From assembly GCA_029851415.1 (NCBI GenBank), contig CM056744.1, forward strand, positions 86,336,907-86,400,906: 64,000 bases of DNA. Direction: 5' to 3'. The stretch comes from Eretmocerus hayati (Eukaryota > Arthropoda > Insecta > Hymenoptera > Aphelinidae). Under the pieces are notes generated by a model. The model did not search any database. It was not told the origin of the DNA and saw only the letters and a program-made list of their open reading frames with translations. This document shows, piece by piece, positions 11,081-22,108 of the stretch (position 1 is the stretch's first letter; each line of letters begins with the position of its first letter). The translations under genes were made by a program, and so were the position numbers.

Positions 11081-13486
11081 CCTCCCCCCCCCCCCCCGTC
11101 AGTTTGGGTTCCAACAATTTCAGCTTCTGCATCTGACTCACGTTTCCCGGATAAAAGTATACTATTTCGGTTCATCATCGAGCTCCCAGGCAAATCAAAT
11201 ATACATCACATATCACCACTGAGAACTTTTTTCTTTATCAAATACAAGTCGGTAAAGGTTGAGAAATAGAAACTGGAAGCCCTCCGGCTTCAGGATTTGT
11301 GTCATATAACGTGTAAATGATAACTCATTGCACATTCTGACATTTTACCAAGCCTGTTTAACACGTCAAAATTTTGCAGTTCAAAATTCATAAATCTCGA
11401 AGCATATCCATTGGGTTTCCAAATCCAGATTTCGCAGAAGTTTCATCTAATAAAAATCACGTCAAATGCAAACCCTCAACGCAAGCTTCTCCTCACACAT
11501 TACGAACATGAAATGCTCACCAACTAGAATTTCAGTCGCTTACTACACTACAGCCTGCCGTCGAAACAGACTGCGCACGCAAATTTGAGTTTCATGCTGT
11601 ACAAGAGCTCTTTAGCTAAGTGGAACATGGAAGCGTGGACTCCTACTACTGATGCCATAGGTACAAAAGGGAACATAGTTAACTAGCGATACGGCCGATA
11701 GTAGGCTGGGAGTATTTCATAAAGGTCCGTTGTCGACAATGATAGATGGAATTGCTTGAACCCCCTTTGTCACTTGTAGGAAATAACAGGCGGAGCACGC
11801 TTGCAAGTTCATGACGCGCACAGTGGGCCACCTCTGTCCAAGATTGCATTGCGGTCTACGCCAAAAGCTTTGCACAAAGCTTCGAGCTTGGCCCTCTCTG
11901 TCTCACTGGCTCACTTGATCGCATGCATATAGTTATATACATATGTATATGCTCAGTATGGAGAGAGTTCAGTGGGCACAAGGGCGTATCGGTGTGAGAG
12001 AATGATAACACGTGCAAGCAAGGCGATTCGCTTTGTAAAGGAAATGTTAATCTACTAATGGCGTTGTAGTCTTACAGTGGGATGACGATCTTGTTTGCAC
12101 CTTTTGTGAATTTTGGTAAGACTTTGGGTAGGATCGGGATTATGGTTTGAATCTGTTGAAACTTCAAGAAAATTGGAAAAAAATGCCGTATCTTTGGTAG
12201 CGCGAGATCTTAACCTCGAAACGCTGTACAAGAAATTATTTTTATTTGAGACGAGGCGAGATACCTAGATGTGCGTCTGAGTACCGTGCTAGGTGATACA
12301 CCCGGGAAAAGTTTGTGATGGAATCGGTCCAATAGTTTGATCACTGTGATTCATAGAGTATCGAATCGCAATCTTTTTGATTTTCAGATGGAAAGAGAGA
12401 CAAGGTGAGTGTATCTGATCTGCCCTTATTCCCTCATTTGCCCCCACTCAAGTTCTCGAATGTACTCACCAGTAGACCGTTAGCACGTATTTTTTCATGT
12501 TTGTTACGTTGAAATATGGGAAAAACCAGAATCCATCAATTTATTCCATAGAATTTGAGAAGGGCTGGAAAAGCTCCAAAATGAGCTGAATTACAGTCTG
12601 GGAGCCGGAATATTCCGATTTCACGAAAAATCCGTATGATCGAATGGTAATTGAGCGCTTCTTATGTCAGAAAAAATTAGGCGCCCACTCATTTTATAGC
12701 GGAAAAATCTCTTCCCGCAAGAATTGAGATAGCTCGGTACGTTGGAAAATATCAAGATGAGTCAAAACTATGAGAAAAACAAAAATAGTATGGGGAAATG
12801 AAGCACACTTACCTTAGTAAACTGCTCATACTAGCATCGACTGATAAATACTCATCACCAAGTATGAAAGTATCTTATTTGCAGAGATTTCTCACTTTCA
12901 TCCACAGGCATAGAATTTTTGACTTCCATTCTCATAGCTATGATAATCTACTATTCCTTGATCGATGCCTATTATATCTCGAATTGATAAAATTCGAAGC
13001 CACAGTGATCTAGTGGGTGAGATAATGTCTTACCGTTGAGTTTTATGTGGAAAGCCTCCGAGTATTATAGCACCTTTGAGTGCTTTTCCGTCGATTATGG
13101 TGTTTCTAAATCCGTCTGAAACACATGATGATCCACAAAATAATTTTGGAAAGATATTTCGACAGAATTATTCTATCAGAGTAGTACCTTAATATGATGA
13201 AACAGCTTGGAATAAATCCAGGAATAAAACAGTGTATTGTACTCTTTGCGCATTCGGTAGCAGGGCAACGCGGCCGTAGAGTTCTATTCACATCTTATGT
13301 TGAAATTTCGATGAGACATAGGTCGAGATGAATAGTCTAGTTATTGTTATTGACTAAATTATACTTTGTAACTCGCCGTTTCATTTAAGAAAAATGGGAA
13401 CAAGTACACCCCTGGTACCCCCTAACCCATAAAATGAGCACGTTGTATTTCCCACTTTTATCCGATTCTCTCGCGATTAGGGCTAA
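11081..13486. other. AT-rich intergenic stretch
   Basis: No gene is supported. The only structures are a short palindrome ATATACATATGTATAT near 11936 and the C-run noted for the preceding repeat. ORFs are all under 85 codons and lack coding character. Confidence 0.5.
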
Positions 13487-13640
13487 ATGTATGTATGTAT
13501 GTATGTATGTATTTTCTTTATTCCACCTTGGGGTAGAACCCCGACTGGCGTATGAGCAATTACAAAAGAGTTACAACAAGTATATGAATTCAGCACAGCT
13601 CTATCAATTATTATTCTAGTTTGGCATTTGGAATTCTGCT
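13487..13640 (-). mobile_element. LINE 3' end with (ACAT)n tail
   Basis: Read on the minus strand, the segment contains CCAGTCGGGGTTCTACCCC, AAGGTGGAATAAAGAAAA and then six ATGT/ACAT units (13487-13510 on plus). That hairpin-like GGGG..CCCC block followed by AATAAAG and a tetranucleotide tail is typical of the 3' end of insect non-LTR retrotransposons of the I/jockey group. Only the 3' end is present, as expected for 5'-truncated insertions. A plus-strand relative lies at 48181-48250. Confidence 0.72.
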
Positions 13641-13849
13641 GAGTAAGGGTAACTGAAGACAAAAATTCTGAAAAAATCTTGTGAAAAAAGTAACACAAAT
13701 ATTCCTGTGTCACTTTTGATTGATTCTGCTAAGATATGCACATGGCATAATGAGTTTTGCATTCCGGAGATATTTGAATTTTAGTAGTGCAAAAGCAAAA
13801 CATTCGAAAATCATGCGCGGCTCTGATTTGATACAAGGAACGAAAATGT

Positions 13850-14420
13850 GTTATGTTGCTGAAATCAAATGCAATCGAGAAGATTTTCTGTCCCCGATCA
13901 CAGAAAAAAGTCGAAGTGCAGGCAAAGTACGGGGTTTTGTAAGTCACGGACAGAAAGTTTCGCGTTACAAGTACGTATTATGGATGAGATCGGTCATACA
14001 AAAAGCAGAAGTACTGGAAGATGTGCATATTGTGCATATCTTGAAATTAGATAGAAGTATACATATTTGGTTGTCCACTTACTAGTGGGTACAACTGGGA
14101 AAATATTCTAGCCCTGCTTACGGAAATAAAAGTCGAAGTGCAAGCGAAGTACAGGGTGTTGTGATGCAGGGATAGAAGATTCAATATTGTAAATGTATTC
14201 GATGACAGCGTAAAACTTACTCATTACACATTCTATTGTCCGGAATAGACAGAAAAAAAATAGATGTTTTGCCGTAGTAATGAGGAATCGGTTGCAATCG
14301 AGGAGAGAAGAGTTTCCATCTCTGATCATAGGAAGACGATCGAAGTGCAAGCGAAATATGCAAGTGGTAATACAGAAACGGGAAGCTTCGTCAAATTCTA
14401 AATACAATTGAATGAGTCCA
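13850..14420. repeat. Degenerate ~215-bp tandem repeat, three units
   Basis: GTCGAAGTGCA-RG-CRAARTA recurs at about 13910, 14132 and 14339 (spacings 222 and 207). The first and third units also share GCAATCGAGRAGA upstream of it. Divergence is high. No coding or structural role can be assigned. It could be an old minisatellite or tandem transposon remnants. Confidence 0.6.
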
Positions 14421-15657
14421 ATTAATGCATAGATTGCAAGAAAACAGCTGTCAATTAATGTTTGAAAGTTGAAGTCAAATTCCACAATAGACGTAAATCG
14501 ATTGAGATAGTCTTTTCACTCTCGAGAAATTCGTTCAAACAATTCACTGATAGTGCGTGCACAAACTCATCGACTCATATAGTGCTTATGAAACTGAGCA
14601 GGAAAGGACGATGATTCCCGTATCGTCTGCTGCCATACTGGTATGACTCGCACATGGATGTTGTTGTGTTGAGGTTAGGAGCATGTTTTCGGCAATCGTA
14701 TTCTATACTGCTACACTTGTTTAGCCGCACTTGCACGCCGGGTCGCTTGGTTGCTACAGCCGCATTCTTTAACCGCATGGCGAACTAACCTCAAACTTCG
14801 CTTGCGCTTAAGTTGACCGGAGATTCTGCAAATTACAGTCATTGGACAACGTAGATAACGATGTCGGTGGTAATTTGCAATAAGTTGCGTGCAATGAACT
14901 TTAACAAAAATATGCCCGAAGGCACTAAGCGGCAGAGGAAGCCCTTCAATACGGAACGATAGTGGGAGCGTATGGATTATACTTACAGAGCAGACGACTC
15001 CAAATGACGAGAGGAGCCATCCAAGTTGGATGATAACAACAGGCGTGGCCTCACTCGTTGTTCACCCCAAATCGAAGGAGAATTTGAGTGAAGTGGGAAT
15101 AAAATTCAGCTTGCACGACATTCGCTTCCGCGTGCCCTTAATTTTTAATTACCCTCAAGTGCCCGCAGTTTTCCGTAAATTTCTGGAAAATGACTGAAAA
15201 CCTACAAGACTGTTGATTACAGTAAAAATTCTTTGCTGAATTGCCAACCTTTTCCTCCCTCGCCTGACGCGTTTGCCGATTCCGTCTTCAGGTCATTGAT
15301 TGTGATACGCCAGACATTATACATAAAACTCGCTCAAGTCTGAAAAATCCCATGTCATGTTGATAGGCAAAACTTCAGCGTAACTAAGCTTGATAAAGAT
15401 CCACGGAAAGTAGTTAGATCGAACATGGCCTTAATCAACCGTCTTTTAAGCGTACGCAAGTTCCTAAATCAGCTTTCTGAAGAATTTGATGTGAGCTCGA
15501 ATATGAAATTCTCGGGAAACTATCAACAACGCATCGAAGATGGGTACGATGATGTTAGCATCCACGTTATCTGAACATCACTCTATTTATCCTCAAGACT
15601 TTTGTAATAGCTGTTAAAGGATGTCATGTTGAAGTTCACATCAAATCAAATGGCGGT
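14421..15657. other. Intergenic, nothing supported
   Basis: No ORF, RNA or repeat is convincing. CpG-containing segments near 14700-15100 stand out slightly from the AT-rich background. Confidence 0.45.
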
Positions 15658-15907
15658 TTAACACGTTTACTGCAATGGGCCCCACCGGTGGGGCCCATAG
15701 TTTTCGATCTTACAATTTTGACCCACTTATATTTGCACAAAAAATATTTTCAATAGCCATTTTCTCTGGCGTTTTGGTTTGTCAAGGGTGTAAATGATCA
15801 GTCAGAGCAGAATTTTTTCCTCTACACTTGCATTAATCGGAGAATGAGGGTCGTGATGGTGACCAACCAAAAATTACGAAAAACTGCCTCCGCAGTAAAC
15901 GTGTTAA
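15658..15907. mobile_element. TTAA-flanked MITE, TIR ACACGTTTACTGC
   Basis: TTAA at 15658-15661 and 15904-15907 flank inverted ends CACGTTTACTGC and GCAGTAAACGTG. Just inside the left end is a perfect 24-base palindrome (15675-15698) whose core is GGGCCCCACCGGTGGGGCCC. The target site and ends beginning with C near an ACTGC motif fit piggyBac-like non-autonomous elements, though I cannot exclude Kolobok. A second copy is embedded at 9267-9352. No ORF is present. Confidence 0.78.
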
Positions 15908-16755
15908 GGAAGAGGCTAACCCAACTTTACCCTTCAAAAAAAATCTAACCTCAGAATCTGTTATCTTCACAATGAGACCCTAGTAGAAATGTGGAAATTT
16001 TTCACGGCCACCTGTGCAATATATAGCTCCAATAGCAGTGCGTAGCAATGCGACTTGGCCAGTTTTTGTCGAAATAATGCTTACCATCGCTAGGAGGGAA
16101 TTCTGACCTAACCTGCTATTGCTCCATGCCGGAAACGAAAGGGAAAGGATAGAATACATAGAAAGTCATTTCCAAAAGAGGAAATTCTGAATCCTGCTCA
16201 AGCTCTCATGATACCAATTCCCGGAATACAAATATCAAATTGCCTGTATGTATTGTTTGAAAGACAGCACAACAAAGTCTCATGAACAAGTTAAAACAGG
16301 GAGGCTTGAGCTTCCACAGAGTCAATTTCCACAATCCATTAACACGATCAATTGGCACAAGCGATTCATTTATTCCATGAATGAACACAAAGCCTGTCGA
16401 TGCACTCGAGTGGAAATTTTTCATAGTCAATCAGCCGATGGATGTGAATGAAAGTATCACACCAACGCACGAGCTGCAGCTGTTGCCACACAGCCTGCAA
16501 AAACATGGAAACTGCAGATAGTCCCTGAGCTTTGCTGTGACCCTATTCTTTAGGAAACCTGGCTAATTTCTCCCACTTTGCAATCACCGAGGCCATCAAA
16601 GGAACTAATAATCCTGCTCTTTCATTTAACCATGCTAAAACACAAGCTGATGGCATCGTGTTCAATTTAGCTCGTCGGAGTTACTCGAAAGATAGAATGG
16701 CAGAGGCTCACCCATCCGAACACACAAATATACTTGCAAAGACTGAAATATATGT
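15908..16755. other. Intergenic, nothing supported
   Basis: No feature is supported. ORFs on both strands near 16206-16451 mirror each other and are not coding. Confidence 0.45.
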
Positions 16756-17899
16756 GGGTAATTCCCACAAGAAAGGGTTTTTTTTCAGAGCCAAAATCAT
16801 TGCAAGAACTGCTTTGGGTGAAAAGATTATTCCAGTCTCAGAAAAGTCTCGGGAGCTGGTTGAGTTGATTTCTGGAAGTTCAGGCACGAAAAAAAGAGTG
16901 TTCAGAGCTACGTATCTCAAAGTTGAAGCCAGTAAGATATGCCAAGATTGAGGAGTCGTGGGACGGAATCAACTTTTCACCTCAAACTTACTCCCGCAGC
17001 TCAGGAATCAGTCTTGGACTTTTTTCGCATGGATGTGATACAATTATGTGACCAAATACTGCAAGAAAATGTGTTTCACGAAGATTTACAACGCGTTGGT
17101 TAGTAGTGTAACGCGAAGAAAAGAAGGACAGAAAATTTTGTACGCCATATTGAAAACACGTTCATATAGTGCGCTCGGCTGCGGATTCGAATTTTCGGCT
17201 AATGTCGCGCATAGATTAGGTGTATTTGGGTATCAGACGACTGGGGACTTTACAGAACTAATTACTAATGTGCGAGCAGTTTTGATGTAAACCCGTCTTC
17301 ATCAATGTTGGATAGTCATGTGCGAGCTGGAATTTTGTTTTCGACTCGTAATTGGTAGATTATGCCGTTCAGAGTCAAAAAGTCATGGCACGAGAAGTAC
17401 GTATCTGACCATAAGGAATTTTTGACTACATGCGCATTGCAGAAGAATTCAAGAGCCGATGGTTGAATGGCTACAGGGGCGAGGGGTATGCCACCGCGTC
17501 GCTCGGTGTCGCTCGGTTGCCAGTCACCGCTGTTCACTGCTGTACGTTGCTGTTCACGGCTGTACGGCCTATTATCCAGAGGGAGGTGAAAGGCGGCCCG
17601 CAGGGTAAACTGGCGGCGATTGACGAGCGAACAGCAGTGTACAGCAGTGCACAGCAGTGCAAAGCGCTGTTCGCCGAGTCGGCTCGCCGCGGTGGCACTC
17701 TATAGTTTGTGCTGTTTTGTTCACTCGATGAAATGATTATTTAATAATTATTTCAGATGGATATTTTCATTTGGGGATCAATAAGAGTCCGTAAATAACA
17801 AAGTCGGTCCTTTAATTTACCTGTAAACTAAACGGATAATTTCCAAATCCCAAGCCCCTCATGGGGGGCCGACGAGCATGAGGAACATTTGAACATCTA

Positions 17900-17976
17900 T
17901 GGTGAAAGTGTAGATTGGTGCACGGGCAGCGTGTCCGCCTCCCACGCGCTAGTTTCGGGTTCAAAACCCGCTTCCA
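17900..17976 (+). tRNA. tRNA-like sequence in left arm (pseudogene or SINE head)
   Basis: The segment contains a good B-box/T-arm (CGGGTTCAAAACCCG), an A-box-like TGTAGATTGGTGCACGGG, and a GTCCGCCTCCCACGC anticodon-arm-like stretch that would place a CCC (Gly-type) anticodon. Nine T residues follow at once, which would end RNA polymerase III transcription. The acceptor stem pairs poorly and the T-loop is short, so it is probably not a functional tRNA. It is carried inside the transposon arm, and the same sequence is inverted at 22031-22108. Confidence 0.45.
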
Positions 17977-18059
17977 TTTTTTTTTTCTCTAATGTTATAG
18001 GGTTTCTAAAGCTAGTTATTCTTATGATTGAATTTTTAATATTTTTTGTTTCTAATAGG

Positions 18060-18347
18060 GTATACGAATTACATGGGGCGCACTCAGATATCTTTATCTA
18101 GGAAGAATTGCTCTGACTTTGCAATTCAAACCTTTTCTCTTTTACTTCTCAGTCTAAGATGATTATAATTTTGATCAAAAATTAATAAACTGTCTGGGAT
18201 TTTGATAAGCCAGAACAATGACAAAAATAGGCCTTCTACATGGAGTATGTACCTCGCAACAACTTCACTCACTTTTTCGTCATTGTTTTGTTCTGAATTA
18301 CAAAGACAGGGCAAGACATCCTTGATGAGGAGATCTGAGTATGCCCC
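18060..18347. mobile_element. Truncated copy of ~300-bp MITE in left arm
   Basis: It begins GTATACGAATTACATGGGGC and runs to GAGTATGCCCC, where homology to the right arm of the large element stops. The complete version is at 21645-21947. Loss of the second terminal repeat exactly at the arm edge shows the inner limit of the large palindrome falls at a MITE end. Confidence 0.65.
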
Positions 18348-18636
18348 CCTTTTTTCATATCTGCACGAGCTTGTGAATTTCTCTTTATGAATATCACTGG
18401 TTGGCAAAATTTTGTATTTAAAGTGCATAAGAGTAAACCAGCTGTTTTTGAGTATTTTCTCCAATATAGAAGCCGAAATCGAGCGCAATTTAGCGCATGC
18501 ACGTGAGGTTTTTCTTAATCGCAGGAAAAAGAATTTTCAAATGATAGCGTTTCATTCCTTATTTGCTAATTTTATGAATTGTTTGCTGCGGTGACGCATC
18601 CTCTTAGTCGGCCAGGGACGGTATTATTGTTATCTA

Positions 18637-19425
18637 CAGTACCGTTCAAAAGTTCTCGATGGGTGATCCCTCGAGTATCCTGACTTGCAACAGCGATAAT
18701 TCGAATTTTATACGTTGTACGAAAATTTTCAAAAAAGCTTTCCAAAGAGTAGAAAAAATACTCACTTTGACTGGGTTTGGATAATTCTTATCGAATATTT
18801 TTGAAGGTCCTACACGCTGATGAAAAAGTAGAAAATTCAAAAATTGTTTACTTTCATTGAGACACCTGCAGGTTTGATGCGAATGAAGATACGGCAATTC
18901 TGAAAAAAGCATCTTGTAGAGCGGAGAAAATGTTATGTGTAGCCATCTTTTGATTATTTTTTACGTGCCACGTGTGAGAACGTACGAGCTGTCTAAATAC
19001 CCAAAACCACTGTTCATCGCCGGAAACGGCACAGAAAACGGCGAAAAACCATGATTTTGGGGATTTGGACAGCTCGCAAGTCTTTATACACGGGACGTAA
19101 AAAATAATCAAAAAATCGCTACACATAGCATTTTTTTCACTTTACAAGATGCTTTTTTTCAGAATTGCCGTATCTTCATTCGTATTGAAACTGCAGGTGT
19201 CTCAATGAAAGTAAAAAATTTTTAGATTTTCTATTTTTTCACCAGCGTGTAGGATCTTCAAAAATATTCGATAAAAACCATCCAAGCCCGATAAAAGTTC
19301 GTATTTTTTCTGCTCTTCAAGATGCTTTTTTGAAAGTTTTCGTACAACGCATAGCATTCGACCTATCACTGTTGCAAGTCAGGGTACTCCAGGGATGACT
19401 CATCGAGAACTTTTGAACGGTACTG
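18637..19425. mobile_element. Tc1/mariner-type palindromic element, TA target
   Basis: TA dinucleotides at 18635-18636 and 19426-19427 flank inverted ends CAGTACCGTTCAAAAGTTCT. That end sequence, with CAGT at the tip, GTTCAAAAGT inside and TA duplication, is typical of Tc1/mariner transposons. The arms fold along almost the entire 789 bp, meeting in a small stem near 19025 (TCGCCGGAAACGGC and GAAAACGGCGA). No transposase is present. It is a palindromic non-autonomous derivative lying between the arms of the hAT-like element. Confidence 0.82.
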
Positions 19426-19427
19426 TA

Positions 19428-21644
19428 CGTATTTTGACCTCCTTAACACGACGGCAGTATTTCTAAAGGTAAACGCTTGGAGTACGTTTTTTCCAATCCG
19501 ATTTTGCTAATAAAGAAAGGTTATCTGAAGGAAGTTTCTCTTAAATGAGTTCTTCTAATCTCTATGTTTTTTTTAATAGAACTTTTTTTCTAAAATCCTT
19601 TATTCTAATGAGATGTATTTTCTAAAACTAATTTTTCTACTAACTGGTTTTTTCAATATTTTTCTTTCTAATATCCAGACGGCAACACATCTCCCCGAGA
19701 ATTGTCGAGAAGTGCCCAAAAAACTTTTGCAAAGCTCTTGTGAGAGTTCCTGGGAAACTCCCGGGAAACCATCAAATTTCCAGCTCAGTTCAATTCCAAA
19801 GAGGTAACCATTAGCATCCTGGGTACTTCCAAGTTATTCCCGTAAAGCTCTCAGAGATACTCCTTGGGAATCCCCTGCTAGCTCCCCGATAGCTTCGCGA
19901 AAGCTCCGCTGTGGCGCTGACTCTCGACCAGCTCTCCGAAAGCTCTCCAGGTTTCTAATACATCGAAATTCTTCTCCGCGTGTTGATCAGAGCTATAAAT
20001 ATTGCATTAGTAAACCTCAGCGCGTGAAAACACTTGACCAAAAATACACAAGTTCCAAAGGAGAACTGGCACTGAATGTGATGATAATTGGTGTGAAAGA
20101 TTTGGGACAAGTTTTTTATCGCAATATGCGTAACTTTCATTCGGTGTCATATCTGAGAGATGTCGAAGGGCCAGGAATTGGTCCGATAGCACGTGCATCG
20201 CTCTTAACCGTTGCTACATAATTTTGTCACTGGCTGTATCTTTTTCATACGCGTCTAGTGACCATCGTCTACAGCTTCTGACTTTATGCTCTTATCGGCG
20301 AAGGGTGGATGACAGCTGATTACACTCAAAGAATTTCAGTCTGCTTGATGTTCACATCTTTCCAAGACCAGTTTTAGCGCTCATTTTTTCAACCAAGGAC
20401 GCGACTCGAAAATCTCTGCGAGTTAGGATCAAAAAAAAAAAGTTTCAGGGATACTGATACGTGATCCATTTGCAAGAACTCAGTTTATCCTACACCTCCA
20501 CAATTTCAGATAAGTAATTCATCCAAAATCGAGATCATTACAGGCTAGTTTTCATTGTGTTTACTATGGCATGAATAACCTCCAACATCTGTTGAAGCGT
20601 TGACCGTTTGCTAAAATGAATTAAGCTTAGCAACAGATTCGGCCTGGCAAAATATTCATTATTTTCTCGAACTCTCTGATTCTTTGTGGATCGATTTTTC
20701 TGACGAAGGCTTGGATCGAGGTTTGTCAAGGAAGACCGGCTGCCGCACAAGTTGTCAAATAGAGAGCTGCCGAGAGTGGATGCTGCATAATGGTTTTCCT
20801 GTTTTAAAAATTTGATGATATGGAGGGCAGCTGTCAGCAAATCTATTCAAGCCGATTCGGAGATAAAATTTGATGTGGAATTGATAGGTATTTAGTCGTC
20901 TACGAACAAACATCATCTAGATTTGAATATGTTATTCTCAAACATTAAAATTGTCTAGTAGAATTCTGCGCCATGAAACCTCGAGATTCTGATCAGCTTG
21001 ACTTTGAAAACTGAGTTCAAAATTTATCATGCACATGCACCATTTGATGACAGTTTTTCGTACCCGGTAGATGCTGATTTCATTTGCATGAGGTCCCTGG
21101 GAGATTCGTCAAAATATTACGGTTTTTCATCCGTTGTTATTCTGATGAGCTGCGCTTATTTTTTCTCTAATGTGAAATACTTCTCATTAGAGAAAAAATA
21201 AGCGCAGAAAGTTGTCACCTATAACTCAGATTTACGTCAACCCTACTGCAGATTCCCTGTATCGAACTTGAACCTCTCAATTGCGAATAAATAATAGATT
21301 GTTCAAAATTATCAAACCTCTTTCTGATCAGCACATTGCTCCCAATGGGTGCTAGCTCAAAAAAGCAAAAAACCACATGAAATAATGTACACATTCATAT
21401 CTGAAAAAGCTATGCGGAAGTCATGTATCGGAGCTTTAGCACAAGTTATTCGGGAGCTTCAATAGAGTTCCCCGGAAACATTGCCAGAACTATCCGGGAG
21501 TGTTTGAAAGCTTTCCCGAAAGCTTATGCGGGAACTAATGAAGCTGGAAATTTGACGATTTCCGGGGAACTCTCCAAAAGCTATGTGGTATTTCCTATAA
21601 AACTCCCGTGGGAGTCCCGAATAATAACCTTGCCCGCTGTGCGT
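19428..21644. other. Interior of the hAT-like element, mostly unassigned
   Basis: No transposase ORF is seen. Two stretches (about 19690-19965 and 21430-21620) are built from degenerate short words such as AGCTCTCCGAAAGCTC, GGGAAACTCCCGGG and GAAAGCTTTCCCG, and may be an inverted pair of simple-repeat-like remnants. A perfect 22-bp stem lies at 21151-21206. Confidence 0.5.
21151..21206. repeat. Perfect 22-bp stem, 12-base loop
   Basis: TGCGCTTATTTTTTCTCTAA plus two bases at 21151-21172 is the exact reverse complement of 21185-21206. The loop is TGAAATACTTCT. There is no GC-rich/T-tract terminator context, and pairing does not extend outward. It may be a recent micro-palindrome rather than a small-RNA precursor. 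Confidence 0.85.
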
Positions 21645-21947
21645 GTATACGAATTTCATGGGGCATACTCAGATCTCCTCATCAAGGATGTCTTGCCCTG
21701 TCTTTGTAATTCAGAACAAAACAATGACGAAAAAGTGAGTGAAGTTGTTGCGAGGTACATACTCCATGTAGAAGGCCTATTTTTGTCATTGTTCTGGCTT
21801 ATCAAAATCCCAGACAGTTTATTAATTTTTGATCAAAATTATAATCATCTTAGACTGAGAAGTAAAAGAGAAAAGGTTTGAATTGCAAAGTCAGAGCAAT
21901 TCTTCCTAGATAAAGATATCTGAGTGCGCCCCATGTAATTCGTATAC
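21645..21947. mobile_element. ~300-bp MITE, TIR GTATACGAATT-CATGGGGC
   Basis: Ends GTATACGAATTTCATGGGGC and the inverse of GTATACGAATTACATGGGGC enclose about 240 bp that fold poorly. The element starts outside the homologous part of the right arm, so the arm boundary at 21660 lies inside its left terminal repeat. A 72-codon open stretch here is an accident shared by both copies. The superfamily is undetermined; a TA target is possible. Confidence 0.65.
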
Positions 21948-22030
21948 CCTATTAGAAACAAAAAATATTAAAAATTCAATCATAAGAATAACTAGCTTTA
22001 GAAACCCTATAACATTAGAGAAAAAAAAAA

Positions 22031-22108
22031 TGGAAGCGGGTTTTGAACCCGAAACTAGCGCGTGGGAGGCGGACACGCTGCCCGTGCACCAATCTACACT
22101 TTCACCAT
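22031..22108 (-). tRNA. tRNA-like sequence in right arm
   Basis: This is the inverted copy of 17900-17976, with the same B-box, A-box-like stretch and downstream T-run (A-run on plus at 22020-22030). Its near-identity to the left copy shows that the two arms have been kept similar or arose recently. Confidence 0.45.

Noticed and set aside
18126..21881. Shared 120-152-codon ORFs containing SEQNNDEKVSEVV
   Set aside because: The shared part is just the ~300-bp MITE present in both inverted arms; neither copy has other coding evidence.
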